Positions 20,201 through 28,490 of a stretch of 64,000 bases of DNA are shown here, piece by piece; position 1 is the stretch's first letter, and each line of letters opens with the position of its first letter. Source of the DNA: JANNNF01 sp963772935 (lineage in GTDB: Bacteria > Pseudomonadota > Alphaproteobacteria > Rhodobacterales > Rhodobacteraceae); the NCBI GenBank assembly GCA_963772935.1, contig CAVYZK010000009.1:1302001-1366000 (forward strand). Direction: 5' to 3'. The position numbers and the translations under genes are program-made. The notes under the pieces were generated by a model. That model had not been told where the DNA came from, made no database searches, and worked only from the letters and a program-made list of their open reading frames with translations.

Positions 20201-20596
20201 TCACTCGTCGTCCTCATCCCAGTCGTCAACCGCCATGGGCGGGGCATCGGGGGCAAAAACCTCGGGGAACGACACCTGCGCGCGGCGCAGGTCGATGCGC
20301 AGCAGGGCCTCGTAGTCTTCGGGGTCAAAGGGGTCTTCGGCAGGCACCACCTCGCGCCCGAACAGCCAAGACAGGCGGCCCGCATCCAGATTGCCCCGCT
20401 CAAAGGGTTCTTCGCCAAAACACTGCCAAAGCGCGGTCATGAAAGCCTGATCGGCCAGCTTGTCCACATGCTTGCGGTCGCGAAAGCGTTCGCGTTTGAT
20501 GATTTTCGCAGGGCCATCCTTGTGGTTGGCGCGGCGGATCACGAACTGGAAATCGGTGCCGGGCTGGCGGCCGGGAAAGCCACGGTGTTTCAGCAT
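20201..20596 (-). CDS. Hypothetical protein, acidic C-terminus
   Basis: 131 residues. The N-terminal half is basic (DFQFVIRRANHKDGPAKIIK, RERFRDRKHVDKLADQAF), the C-terminal half strongly acidic and ending DDWDEDDE. No signal peptide or membrane helix. I do not recognise a named domain; codon use is like the neighbours and the gene has its own terminator-like hairpin, so it is likely real and family-restricted. The charge split suggests a nucleic-acid or protein contact, but that is only a guess. Confidence 0.7.
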   Translation of the reverse strand: MLKHRGFPGRQPGTDFQFVIRRANHKDGPAKIIKRERFRDRKHVDKLADQAFMTALWQCFGEEPFERGNLDAGRLSWLFGREVVPAEDPFDPEDYEALLRIDLRRAQVSFPEVFAPDAPPMAVDDWDEDDE

Positions 20597-20740
20597 AACG
20601 TATCGCTCCGTCTGACGGGGGCGGGAAATGCCGACGGTGGCCGGATACGGCGGAACGAAGGCCCGCCCGAGATGGTGTGTGATCTGGGGGTATGCGCTGT
20701 TCGGGCCAAAGGCCGCCGCCAGACGCTGCGGTGGTGGTAA

Positions 20741-20779
20741 GGGGCGGGCCGGTTCAGACTGCGCTGACCGCCCCGCCCC
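20741..20779 (-). terminator. G+C-rich hairpin after the 46-residue lipoprotein gene
   Basis: Outer stem GGGGCGG (20741-20747) / CCGCCCC (20772-20778) with further pairing inside (GGT..CAG / CTG-ACC). It lies directly downstream of the small lipoprotein gene on the minus strand. No U-tract. Confidence 0.45.
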
Positions 20780-20785
20780 GTTAGA

Positions 20786-20926
20786 TCACTTGTATTTGCC
20801 GGTGTAGGTCGGTTCGACCGAAACAGGCTCGTCCACGTAAACCACTTCTTCTTCAACTTTTTTGGCGCAAGCGGCCACAAAAGCAACCAGCGACAGGGCC
20901 AGTACGAATTTCGTGCTCTTCGACAT
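20786..20926 (-). CDS. Tiny lipoprotein (46 residues)
   Basis: Begins MSKSTKFVLALSLVAFVAAC, a complete lipoprotein signal with lipobox VAAC. The mature peptide is only about 27 residues, acidic and valine-rich (KKVEEEVVYVDEPVSV), ending YTGKYK. On the coding strand the start is preceded by GGAG at good spacing (TATAGGAGTAGAGG-ATG). It stands alone between two minus-strand genes and is followed by a hairpin. Too short to assign a family; the signal and ribosome site make it credible. Confidence 0.72.
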   Translation of the reverse strand: MSKSTKFVLALSLVAFVAACAKKVEEEVVYVDEPVSVEPTYTGKYK

Positions 20927-21140
20927 CCTCTACTCCTATATTCTTGGAGGGTCGGATCAGATGAACATTCATCCGCCCGCCCCCATTGCGAGGTTAAGGC
21001 CGCTTGGGTTCGGCCTGCTGCCACCATAGCCGAAAGCGTTGGCGATGAACACGCGCGATGACCCAAGTTGTCAGCCTGTGACGTTCCTACATCAGGCAGA
21101 CTACCGTTGCCAGAGGTTGCAACCAGATATTGTGGTCCCA

Positions 21141-21566
21141 TCAAAACACATCCCATATGCAGATGTTGTCCTGAATAGAATAGGCCTCAAAATACTGGGT
21201 GGCCTCGGGGGCGGCCTCGCCAAAAGGCACCGCCACATCGGACAGTGAGATGACGATCTGCGACGGTGTCGGGCCAAATTCGGCAACCCGCGACAGGGCA
21301 TAGCTGTTGCACAGCGCCTCCATATCGGTCTGCGCTGCCTCTAGCGTTACCGCGTTGCCGATGCCGGGCGCAAGGAACCGGAACCGCACCGTCAGCCCGT
21401 TTGGCCCCGGCACATTGCCCACCACATCTTGCAACGTCACCACTTGCCCTGACGGCACCGCAATCGCACCCACCGGAACCGGGTCGTTGGCTTGGGGACG
21501 CAGCCAGACGGCCCCCGCCCCAAGGGCAAGGATCAGACCGGCAGCAAGGGCAAGGCGCAGACGCAT
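21141..21566 (-). CDS. DUF6497 family exported protein
   Basis: 141 residues with an N-terminal signal or anchor (MRLRLALAAGLILALGAGAV). The body matches my recollection of DUF6497: PSGQVVTLQDVV, VRFRFLAPGIG, TDMEALCNSYAL, and the end QYFEAYSIQDNICIWD with a conserved Cys pair. Periplasmic, function unknown. It starts 10 bases after pccB ends and probably shares its transcript. Confidence 0.78.
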   Translation of the reverse strand: MRLRLALAAGLILALGAGAVWLRPQANDPVPVGAIAVPSGQVVTLQDVVGNVPGPNGLTVRFRFLAPGIGNAVTLEAAQTDMEALCNSYALSRVAEFGPTPSQIVISLSDVAVPFGEAAPEATQYFEAYSIQDNICIWDVF

Positions 21567-21576
21567 TTGCGGTCTT

Positions 21577-23103
21577 TCAGAGCGGGATATTGCAGTGCTT
21601 CTTCCACGGATTGGTCAGCTTCTTGCCGCGCAAAGAGGCAAAGGCCCGCGCCACCCGGCGGCGGGTCGAGGCCGGCATGATCACCTCGTCGATAAAGCCT
21701 TTTTCTGCGGCCACAAAAGGGTTTGCAAAGCGATCTTCATATTCCGTGGTAAGACGCGCAATCTCGTCTGCCGACTTGCCGCGATGGATGATCTCGGTCG
21801 CGCCCTTCGCCCCCATCACAGCAATTTCCGCCGTGGGCCAGGCATAGTTGAAATCACCGCGCAGATGTTTGGATGACATCACATCGTAGGCCCCGCCATA
21901 AGCCTTGCGGGTGATCACAGTGACCTTCGGCACCGTCGCCTCGCCATAGGCGAACAGCAGTTTCGCCCCATGTTTGATCACGCCACCCAGTTCCTGTGCA
22001 ACACCGGGCAGGAACCCGGGCACATCAACAAAGGTCAGGATCGGAATTTCAAACGCATCGCAAAACCGCACGAACCGCGCGGCCTTGCGGCTGCTGTCGA
22101 TATCCAGACAGCCCGCCAGCACCATCGGCTGATTGGCGACCACCCCCACAGACTGCCCCTCGATGCGGATGAAACCGGTGATGATGTTCGCCGCATAATC
22201 CCTTTGAATCTCAAAGAAATCGGCCTCATCGGCCACTTTCAGGATCAGTTCCTTCATATCATAGGGCTGGTTGGGGTTGTCGGGGATCAGCGTGTCAAGG
22301 CTGGGCTCTACCCGGGCCGGATTGTCAAAAAACGGGCGCACCGGGGCCTTTTCACGGTTGTTCAACGGCAGAAAGTCGATCAGGCGGCGCGCTTCGGCCA
22401 AGGCCTCCACGTCATTTTCAAACGCGCCATCGGCGACTGATGATTTCTTGGTGTGGGTAGACGCGCCCCCCAGTTCCTCGGCGGTAACCACCTCATTTGT
22501 CACGGTTTTCACCACATCGGGGCCAGTCACAAACATATAGCTGCTGTCTTTGACCATAAAGATGAAGTCGGTCATTGCCGGGGAATAGACCGCCCCCCCC
22601 GCACAAGGCCCCATGATCAGGCTGATCTGCGGCACCACGCCGGACGCCATAACGTTGCGCTGAAACACCTCGGCGTAGCCTGCCAGCGATGCGACGCCTT
22701 CCTGAATCCGCGCCCCACCGGAATCGTTCATGCCCACCACCGGGGCACCATTCTGCATCGCCATATCCATGATCTTGCAGATCTTTTTCGCATGGGTTTC
22801 CGACAAAGACCCGCCAAACACGGTGAAATCCTGCGAAAACACATAGACCATGCGCCCGTTGACGGTGCCCCAGCCTGTGACCACGCCATCGCCTGCCGGA
22901 CGGTCCGCCTCCATCCCGAAATCGGTGCAGCGGTGGGCGACGAACATGTCGAATTCTTCGAAAGACCCCTCGTCCAGCAGCAGATCAATGCGTTCGCGTG
23001 CGGTCAGTTTGCCCTTGGCATGTTGCGCGTCGATCCGGCGCTGCCCGCCGCCCTGACGTGCCACGCTGCGCCGTTGCTCAAGCTGACCAAGAATATCTTT
23101 CAT
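21577..23103 (-). CDS. pccB: Propionyl-CoA carboxylase, carboxyltransferase subunit
   Basis: 508 residues from ATG 23103 (a TTG codon precedes it). Transfers the carboxyl group from biotin on PccA to propionyl-CoA, giving methylmalonyl-CoA. Both crotonase-like halves are visible, with the CoA/carboxyl-binding glycine pairs in SLIMGPCAGGAVYSP and RKAYGGAYDVMSSKHLRGD, and FVDVPGFLPG. Length is typical of bacterial PccB. The upstream gap contains TTTGCAAA-type sites matching the PccR operator described in Rhodobacter sphaeroides, and pccR itself is encoded close by. Confidence 0.95.
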   Translation of the reverse strand: MKDILGQLEQRRSVARQGGGQRRIDAQHAKGKLTARERIDLLLDEGSFEEFDMFVAHRCTDFGMEADRPAGDGVVTGWGTVNGRMVYVFSQDFTVFGGSLSETHAKKICKIMDMAMQNGAPVVGMNDSGGARIQEGVASLAGYAEVFQRNVMASGVVPQISLIMGPCAGGAVYSPAMTDFIFMVKDSSYMFVTGPDVVKTVTNEVVTAEELGGASTHTKKSSVADGAFENDVEALAEARRLIDFLPLNNREKAPVRPFFDNPARVEPSLDTLIPDNPNQPYDMKELILKVADEADFFEIQRDYAANIITGFIRIEGQSVGVVANQPMVLAGCLDIDSSRKAARFVRFCDAFEIPILTFVDVPGFLPGVAQELGGVIKHGAKLLFAYGEATVPKVTVITRKAYGGAYDVMSSKHLRGDFNYAWPTAEIAVMGAKGATEIIHRGKSADEIARLTTEYEDRFANPFVAAEKGFIDEVIMPASTRRRVARAFASLRGKKLTNPWKKHCNIPL

Positions 23104-23173
23104 CAACAGTCCCCTGCCATTTGCGCCGACAATAGCGGCGCGGCCCCGCCCTACTCAAGAAATTTCAGGAATA

Positions 23174-23221
23174 TTTGCAAATTTAACCCTTTGCAGCGAC
23201 GGAAAACTGCAAATCCGCAAA
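23174..23221 (-). promoter_or_regulatory. PccR-type operator sites upstream of pccB
   Basis: A full TTTGCAAA at 23174-23181 and a second half-site TTTGCA at 23190-23195, plus TGCAAA (23208-23213) and CGCAAA (23216-23221). PccR of Rhodobacter sphaeroides is known to recognise paired TTTGCAAA. The spacing here differs from the reported 4 bases, so the exact contact pattern is uncertain. Confidence 0.65.
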
Positions 23222-23279
23222 TGGTGGCAACCCGACCCCGCTTGCGCTAGATATTCGGCAATCGCAGAAGGAGGCCACC

Positions 23280-23633
23280 TTGCCCACATTTTCCGTGCCC
23301 GTCACCACCATCGGCCTGCTTTTGCTGTCGAATATCTTCATGACCTTCGCGTGGTATGGCCATCTGAAATACAAGACCACGGCGATCGTCACGGTCATCT
23401 TTGTCAGTTGGGGCATCGCGTTTTTTGAGTATCTGCTGATGGTGCCCGCCAACCGCATCGGCCACACCCATTTTTCCGCCGCCGAGTTGAAGACCATTCA
23501 GGAAGTCATCACCCTGTCCGTTTTCGCCGTGTTTTCCGTGTTTTACCTGAAAGAACCGTTGACGTGGAACCATGCGGTCGGCTTTGGCTTCATCGCGCTT
23601 GGCGCGTTTTTCATCTTTCACAAATGGACATGA
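23280..23633 (+). CDS. DUF486 (DMT-like) small membrane protein
   Basis: 117 residues, start TTG at 23280 preceded by GAAGGAGG. Four hydrophobic helices with the DUF486 pattern: LLLSNIFMTFAWYGHLKY, FVSWGIAFFEYLLMVPANR, and FYLKEPLTWNHAVGF. It is half the size of drug/metabolite transporters and of unknown substrate. Its stop overlaps the MFS start, so the two membrane proteins are co-translated. Confidence 0.87.
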   Translation: MPTFSVPVTTIGLLLLSNIFMTFAWYGHLKYKTTAIVTVIFVSWGIAFFEYLLMVPANRIGHTHFSAAELKTIQEVITLSVFAVFSVFYLKEPLTWNHAVGFGFIALGAFFIFHKWT

Positions 23634-24851
23634 TCGTGCCTGCCGCCCCGCGGTTTCTGGACCGCACCACCCCGCCGCACATCGTGACGCTGATCCTGCT
23701 GGCGGGTCTGTCGGCGCTGACGATGAACATTTTTCTCCCCTCGCTGCCCGGCATGGCTGCGTGGTTTGACGCGCCTTATGCGCTGATGCAACTGTCAGTC
23801 GCGCTATATCTGGGTCTGTCGGCGCTGCTGCAGATCGTGATCGGTCCGATATCGGACCGCTATGGTCGCAGGCCGGTGGTCCTTGTCTCTATGGTGTTGT
23901 TTTTGCTGGCAACGGTTGGCACATTATTGGCTCCGAATGCCACTGTTTTCCTTAGTTTCCGCATGGCGCAGGCGGTGATTGCCGCCGGTATGGTTCTAAG
24001 CCGCGCCGTGGTGCGCGATATGGTGGCCGATGCGCAGGCCGCGTCCATGATCGGTTACGTCACCATGGGCATGTCGATTGTGCCGATGATCGGCCCGGCG
24101 ATTGGTGGCGTGCTGGATCAGGCTTTCGGCTGGCAGGCCAGTTTTGGACTGCTCGGGGTGCTGGGGCTGGCGGTGCTTGCGCTCGTCTGGGCAGATCTGG
24201 GTGAAACCGCGACCATCCGCAAGGTCGGCCTGTCCGCGCAGTTGCGGCAGTATCCGGCCTTGCTGACCTCGCGCAGGTTCTGGGGGTATGCGCTGTGTGC
24301 GGCCTTCGCGTCGGGGTCGTTCTTTGCCTATCTTGGCGGTGCGCCCTATGTGGGCAATGTGATCTTCGGGTTGTCCTCCACCAAGATCGGCCTTCTTTTT
24401 GCAATCACTGCCGTGGGTTACGCAGCGGGAAACTTTGCTGCGGGCCGGTTTTCGGTGCGGGTCGGGCATGAACCGGATGGTGCTGATCGGGGCGGTGGTG
24501 ACCGTTCTTGGCCTTGGGCTTTTGCTGGCGCTGACGGTCGCGGGGGTGCATTCACCCTATGTGTTTTTTGGCCTGACCCTGACGATGGGGCTTGGCAACG
24601 GCATCACCTTGCCGAATGCCAATGCAGGGATGCTGTCGATCAAACCAGAGCTTGCGGGCACTGCATCCGGCCTTGGTGGCGCGATCATGATTGGCGGCGG
24701 GGCCGGGCTTGCCGCGCTTGCGGGGGCGCTGCTGGGACCGGGATCGTCGGAACTGCCACTGATCCTGTTGATGCTGGCCTCTGCCATCGGGTCGCTGCTG
24801 TCGATTCTTGCGGTAATCCGCCGCGCCCGGGTTTTGGGTCTGCCTACTTGA
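23624..24851 (+). CDS. Bcr/CflA-type multidrug efflux MFS transporter (frameshifted)
   Basis: Twelve-helix proton antiporter of the drug-efflux class. The conserved loop motif GPISDRYGRRPVVLVS follows helix 2, and GMSIVPMIGPAIGGVLDQAFGW fits the antiporter motif of helix 5. The C-terminal four helices (MNRMVLIGAVVTVLGLGLLL onward) are in another frame. One extra G in the run 24464-24466 breaks SVRVG/MNRMVL; removing it gives 408 residues, the usual size. Start ATG 23624 overlaps the DUF486 stop. Confidence 0.88.
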
Positions 24852-24860
24852 CCTGATCTC

Positions 24861-24889
24861 TTTGCAAATCCAGTATCACGCTTTGCAAA
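24861..24889 (+). promoter_or_regulatory. Two TTTGCAAA sites before pccR (autoregulation)
   Basis: Perfect TTTGCAAA at 24861-24868 and 24882-24889, separated by 13 bases. The second overlaps the ribosome-binding site (AAAGGAGG) of pccR, whose ATG is at 24899, so bound regulator would block its own expression. Confidence 0.75.
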
Positions 24890-24898
24890 GGAGGCATC

Positions 24899-26296
24899 AT
24901 GGCCACGCAAAAGCTGTATGCCGGGGTCAAGCTGCGCGAAATTCGCGGCCGGCTTGCCCTGACGCAAAAGTCCTTTGCCGACCGTTTGGGCGTGTCCCTG
25001 CCCTATCTGAACCAGATGGAAAACAACCATCGGCCGGTCTCGGCAGGGGTGGTGCTGGCCTTGGCACAGGAATTCGGGCTGGATGTGACCGAGTTGTCGG
25101 TGGGCGAAAGCGAACGCATGGTGTCCGACATGCGAGAGGCCTTGGCCGACCCGGTATTCGTTGCAACCTCGCCGCCATTGGCAGACTTGCGTCTGGCCGC
25201 ATCGAACGCTCCGGCGCTTGCCCGCGCTTTTCTCAGCCTGCATCGCGCTTACCGGCAAACCCATGAACGGCTGGCCTCGCTGGACGAGGCTTTGGGCCGT
25301 GACGATGCCGCCCTGCGATCTTCCCCATGGGAGGAAGTGCGCGATTTCTTTCACTATTGCGACAATTATATTGATTCAGTTGATCGAGCGGCCGAACATT
25401 TTTCGTCGGCTGTAAATACCGATACAAACGCCGAAATTCCGGCAAGGGAGGTGCTGTCGCGCAATGGCATCAGCTTGCACTATTCAGACAATCCCGGCCT
25501 CCGTCACTACGACGCTGCCGCGCGCACGCTGACGCTGTCGGCCCGCGCGCCCAAGCCCACCCAGCGGTTCCAATTGTTGCTGCAAATCGCCCTGATCACT
25601 CAGAATGATCTGCTGGAAGCCACGCTGGATCTGGCCCGTTTTCAGTCGCCCGAGGCTCGCGACATCGCCAAGATCGGCCTTGCCAACTATTTCGCCGGGG
25701 CCGTTCTGCTGCCCTACCGTGCGTTTCAGAAGGCGGCGATTGACACGCGGCATGATCTGGAGCGATTGGCCGATCTGTTCGGCGCTTCAGTGGAGCAGGT
25801 CGCCCACCGGCTTTCCACCTTGCAACGTCCGGGGGCCAAGGGGATTCCGTTCTTTTTTGTGCGGGTGGATCAGGCCGGAACCATCACCAAACGCCATTCC
25901 GCCACCCGATTGCAATTCGCGCGGTTTGGCGGGGCCTGTCCGTTGTGGAATGTGCATTCTGCCTTTGAAACACCGGGTAAGTTCTTGCGGCAATTGGCAG
26001 AAACACCCGATGGGGTGCGTTATCTGTGCCTTGCGCGTGAGGTATCGAAACCGGCCGGGGCCTATCTCGCCCCAGTGCGTCGCTATGCCATCGGGCTTGG
26101 GTGCGAGGTGCAGCATGCCGGGGCGATGATTTATGCCGACGGGTTGGACCTGAAGGGGCGCTTTGATCCCATCGGCATTTCCTGCCGCATCTGTGACCGC
26201 AAGGATTGTCACCAGCGGTCGGTTCCACCGTTGGAACGTCGTCTGCGGGTGACACCGGATCAACGCGGTGTGCTGCCATATGAGATTGCAGACTGA
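24899..26296 (+). CDS. pccR: PccR-type short-chain acyl-CoA-responsive transcription regulator
   Basis: 465 residues. An XRE-type helix-turn-helix is at about residues 8-65 (LREIRGRLALTQKSFADRLG, SLPYLNQMENNHRPV). A central IrrE/ImmA-like region and a C-terminal DUF2083-type region with CRICDRKDC follow. This is the ScfR architecture; PccR of Rhodobacter sphaeroides controls pccB in response to propionyl-CoA-derived signal and binds TTTGCAAA pairs. Those sites lie just before this gene and before pccB, supporting the assignment and autoregulation. Confidence 0.9.
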   Translation: MATQKLYAGVKLREIRGRLALTQKSFADRLGVSLPYLNQMENNHRPVSAGVVLALAQEFGLDVTELSVGESERMVSDMREALADPVFVATSPPLADLRLAASNAPALARAFLSLHRAYRQTHERLASLDEALGRDDAALRSSPWEEVRDFFHYCDNYIDSVDRAAEHFSSAVNTDTNAEIPAREVLSRNGISLHYSDNPGLRHYDAAARTLTLSARAPKPTQRFQLLLQIALITQNDLLEATLDLARFQSPEARDIAKIGLANYFAGAVLLPYRAFQKAAIDTRHDLERLADLFGASVEQVAHRLSTLQRPGAKGIPFFFVRVDQAGTITKRHSATRLQFARFGGACPLWNVHSAFETPGKFLRQLAETPDGVRYLCLAREVSKPAGAYLAPVRRYAIGLGCEVQHAGAMIYADGLDLKGRFDPIGISCRICDRKDCHQRSVPPLERRLRVTPDQRGVLPYEIAD

Positions 26297-26353
26297 CGGC
26301 GCTTGATGGCCGCGGTTGCTTGCGCTAGCAATCCTCAAACAAAGGACATTTTC

Positions 26354-26836
26354 ATGCAGATTACTGGCCAGATCGACCTGCGCGTTCCCCCTCAGCGCGC
26401 CATAGACGCCCTGCATGACCGTGGCACGCTGGAGCGATTTCTGCTCGGCATGTCACAGTTGCAAGAAACCGGACCGGCGCAATTCAGCTTTGCCATTCAA
26501 CGCCGGGTTTCGCTGGTCACGCTGAACTTGCCCGGCACTCTGGCGGTGACGGAAATTGAAGCGGGCCGCGTTTATCAATTTGATGCAAAGGCCGCGCATC
26601 TGATCGGCGGGTCGGCGCAACTGACGCTGGACATGACGTTTGACCCCACCCCAACCGGTACGCATCTGGGCTGGGCTGGCACGTTGGAAAGCAGCGGTCT
26701 TGCGCGCAAGGTGCTGAAAGAAAAGGAAGATCGCATAGGGTCTATCGTCGCGCAGATCATGGCCGAATTCAAAGGCCGCGTGCAGCGTGACGCGCAGGTG
26801 GCGGCTAACGCTGCGAAACCCGCCAATCAGGGTTGA
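26354..26836 (+). CDS. CoxG-like SRPBCC family protein
   Basis: 160 residues from ATG 26354 (MQITGQIDLRVPPQRAIDAL). The pattern is of the CO dehydrogenase subunit G/SRPBCC lipid- or hydrophobic-ligand-binding fold: an early helix (AIDALHDRGTLERFLLG), central strands and a long C-terminal helix (RIGSIVAQIMAEFKGRV). No CO dehydrogenase genes are nearby, so it is a stand-alone family member of unknown role. Its last 32 bases overlap the convergent betA gene. Confidence 0.75.
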   Translation: MQITGQIDLRVPPQRAIDALHDRGTLERFLLGMSQLQETGPAQFSFAIQRRVSLVTLNLPGTLAVTEIEAGRVYQFDAKAAHLIGGSAQLTLDMTFDPTPTGTHLGWAGTLESSGLARKVLKEKEDRIGSIVAQIMAEFKGRVQRDAQVAANAAKPANQG

Positions 26837-28454
26837 TCCAGGGTTCCTGATTGCTGGGCGCAAGCGGTTGCCGCCCCAGAATGTGATCCGCCGCTTTTTC
26901 CCCCACCATGATCGACGGCCCATTCAGGTTGCCGTTCGTGACTTGCGGAAAGATTGAACTGTCGGCCACGCGCAGCCCATCCACCCCAATCACCCGACAT
27001 TCCGGATCCACCACTGCCAGCGGGTCATCCCTCCTGCCCATCCGCGCGGTGCCGCAGGGGTGATAGGCGCTTTCGACATGTTCCTTGATGAACGCGTCGA
27101 GTTCCGCATCGGTCTGTGCCGCTGCACCCGGTTGAATTTCGTGCTTGAGATAGGGTTTGAACGCCTCTTGCCCGAAAATCTCACGCGTCAGGCGAATGCA
27201 GGTGCGGAAATCCTCCCAATCGCTGGGGTCGGACATGTAGTTGAAGCGGATGCGCGGCGCGTCCGCCGGGTTGCCCGACCGCAGGGTCACATCGCCCCGG
27301 CTTTTTGACCGCATCGGGCCGACATGGGCCTGAAAGCCATGCCCTTCGGCCGCCGCCTTGCCATCGTAGCGCACGGCAATCGGAAGGAAATGGTATTGAA
27401 TATCAGGATATTCCACCCCGATCTTCGAGCGGATGAAGGCGCAGGCCTCAAACTGGTTGCTGGCCCCCAGACCCTTGCCGGTGAACAACCACTGCGCCCC
27501 GATCATCGCCTTGCCCCACAGGTTCCAATATTTGAACAGGGATACCGGCTGGCTGGCCGCGAATTGCAGGTACAGTTCCAGATGGTCTTGCAGATTGGCA
27601 CCGACGCCGGGGCGGTCGGCGACCAAGGGCACGCCATGTTCGGCCAGATGCGCCGCAGAGCCTATTCCCGAAAGCATCAGTATTTTCGGGGTGTTGATGG
27701 ATGATGCTGCCACGATAACTTCGCGGTCGGCGCGGATCACCTCGATCACGTCCCCGCGTGAGATTTCCACCCCGACAGCCCGCCCGGCCTCTATCACCAC
27801 CCGTCGGGCAAAGCCGCGAATCACTTGCACATTGCCAGTCGCCTGCGCGGGGCGAAGATAGGCGTTGGCGGCAGACCAGCGCCGCCCCTTCCAGATCGTC
27901 GCCTCCATCGGGCCGAAGCCCTCTTGCTGCTGGCCGTTGTAATCCGCGGTCACCGGATAGCCCGCCTGCGCCCCGGCCTTCAGGAACGCGCCGAACAGGG
28001 GGTTGTGGCGCGGGCCACGGGTGATGTGCAGCGGGCCTTTGTCGCCGCGAAACGCGGGGCCGGACGCCCCATGCGCATGCTCCATCCGCTGAAAATAGGG
28101 CAGCACATCGGCATAGGCCCAGCCTTGGGCGCCCAGATCGGCCCAGGTGTCGAAATCGCGGGCATGGCCGCGCACATAGACCATACCGTTGATCGACGAC
28201 GACCCGCCGACGACCTTGCCGCGCGGCGTCGCCAGCACCCGGCCCCCCAGATGTGGTTCCGGGTCAGAGGCAAACCCCCAGTCATAGATCCCCATGTTCA
28301 TCGGATAGGACAGCGCGGCAGGCATCTGGATGAATGGCCCGGCATCGGACCCACCATGTTCGATGATCGCCACCCGCCGCCCAGCCTCGGCGAGCCGATA
28401 GGCCATTGCGCAGCCTGCCGACCCGGCCCCGATGATCACATAATCCGCGTGCAT
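26805..28454 (-). CDS. betA: Choline dehydrogenase
   Basis: 549-residue FAD-dependent GMC oxidoreductase that oxidises choline to betaine aldehyde at the membrane. ATG 28454 starts MHADYVIIGAGSAGCAMAYR with the FAD-binding GxGxxG. GMC signatures follow (RGKVVGGSSSINGMVYVRGH; ILMLSGIG), and the C-terminal catalytic region contains VESAYHPCGTARMG and TNGNLNGPSIMVGEKAAD. It is third in the betI-betB-betA operon, which makes glycine betaine for osmoprotection. Confidence 0.95.
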   Translation of the reverse strand: MHADYVIIGAGSAGCAMAYRLAEAGRRVAIIEHGGSDAGPFIQMPAALSYPMNMGIYDWGFASDPEPHLGGRVLATPRGKVVGGSSSINGMVYVRGHARDFDTWADLGAQGWAYADVLPYFQRMEHAHGASGPAFRGDKGPLHITRGPRHNPLFGAFLKAGAQAGYPVTADYNGQQQEGFGPMEATIWKGRRWSAANAYLRPAQATGNVQVIRGFARRVVIEAGRAVGVEISRGDVIEVIRADREVIVAASSINTPKILMLSGIGSAAHLAEHGVPLVADRPGVGANLQDHLELYLQFAASQPVSLFKYWNLWGKAMIGAQWLFTGKGLGASNQFEACAFIRSKIGVEYPDIQYHFLPIAVRYDGKAAAEGHGFQAHVGPMRSKSRGDVTLRSGNPADAPRIRFNYMSDPSDWEDFRTCIRLTREIFGQEAFKPYLKHEIQPGAAAQTDAELDAFIKEHVESAYHPCGTARMGRRDDPLAVVDPECRVIGVDGLRVADSSIFPQVTNGNLNGPSIMVGEKAADHILGRQPLAPSNQEPWINPDWRVSQR

Positions 28455-28490
28455 TCTTTTATCTTCTCTGTTTATCAACGGGTTGAGAGG

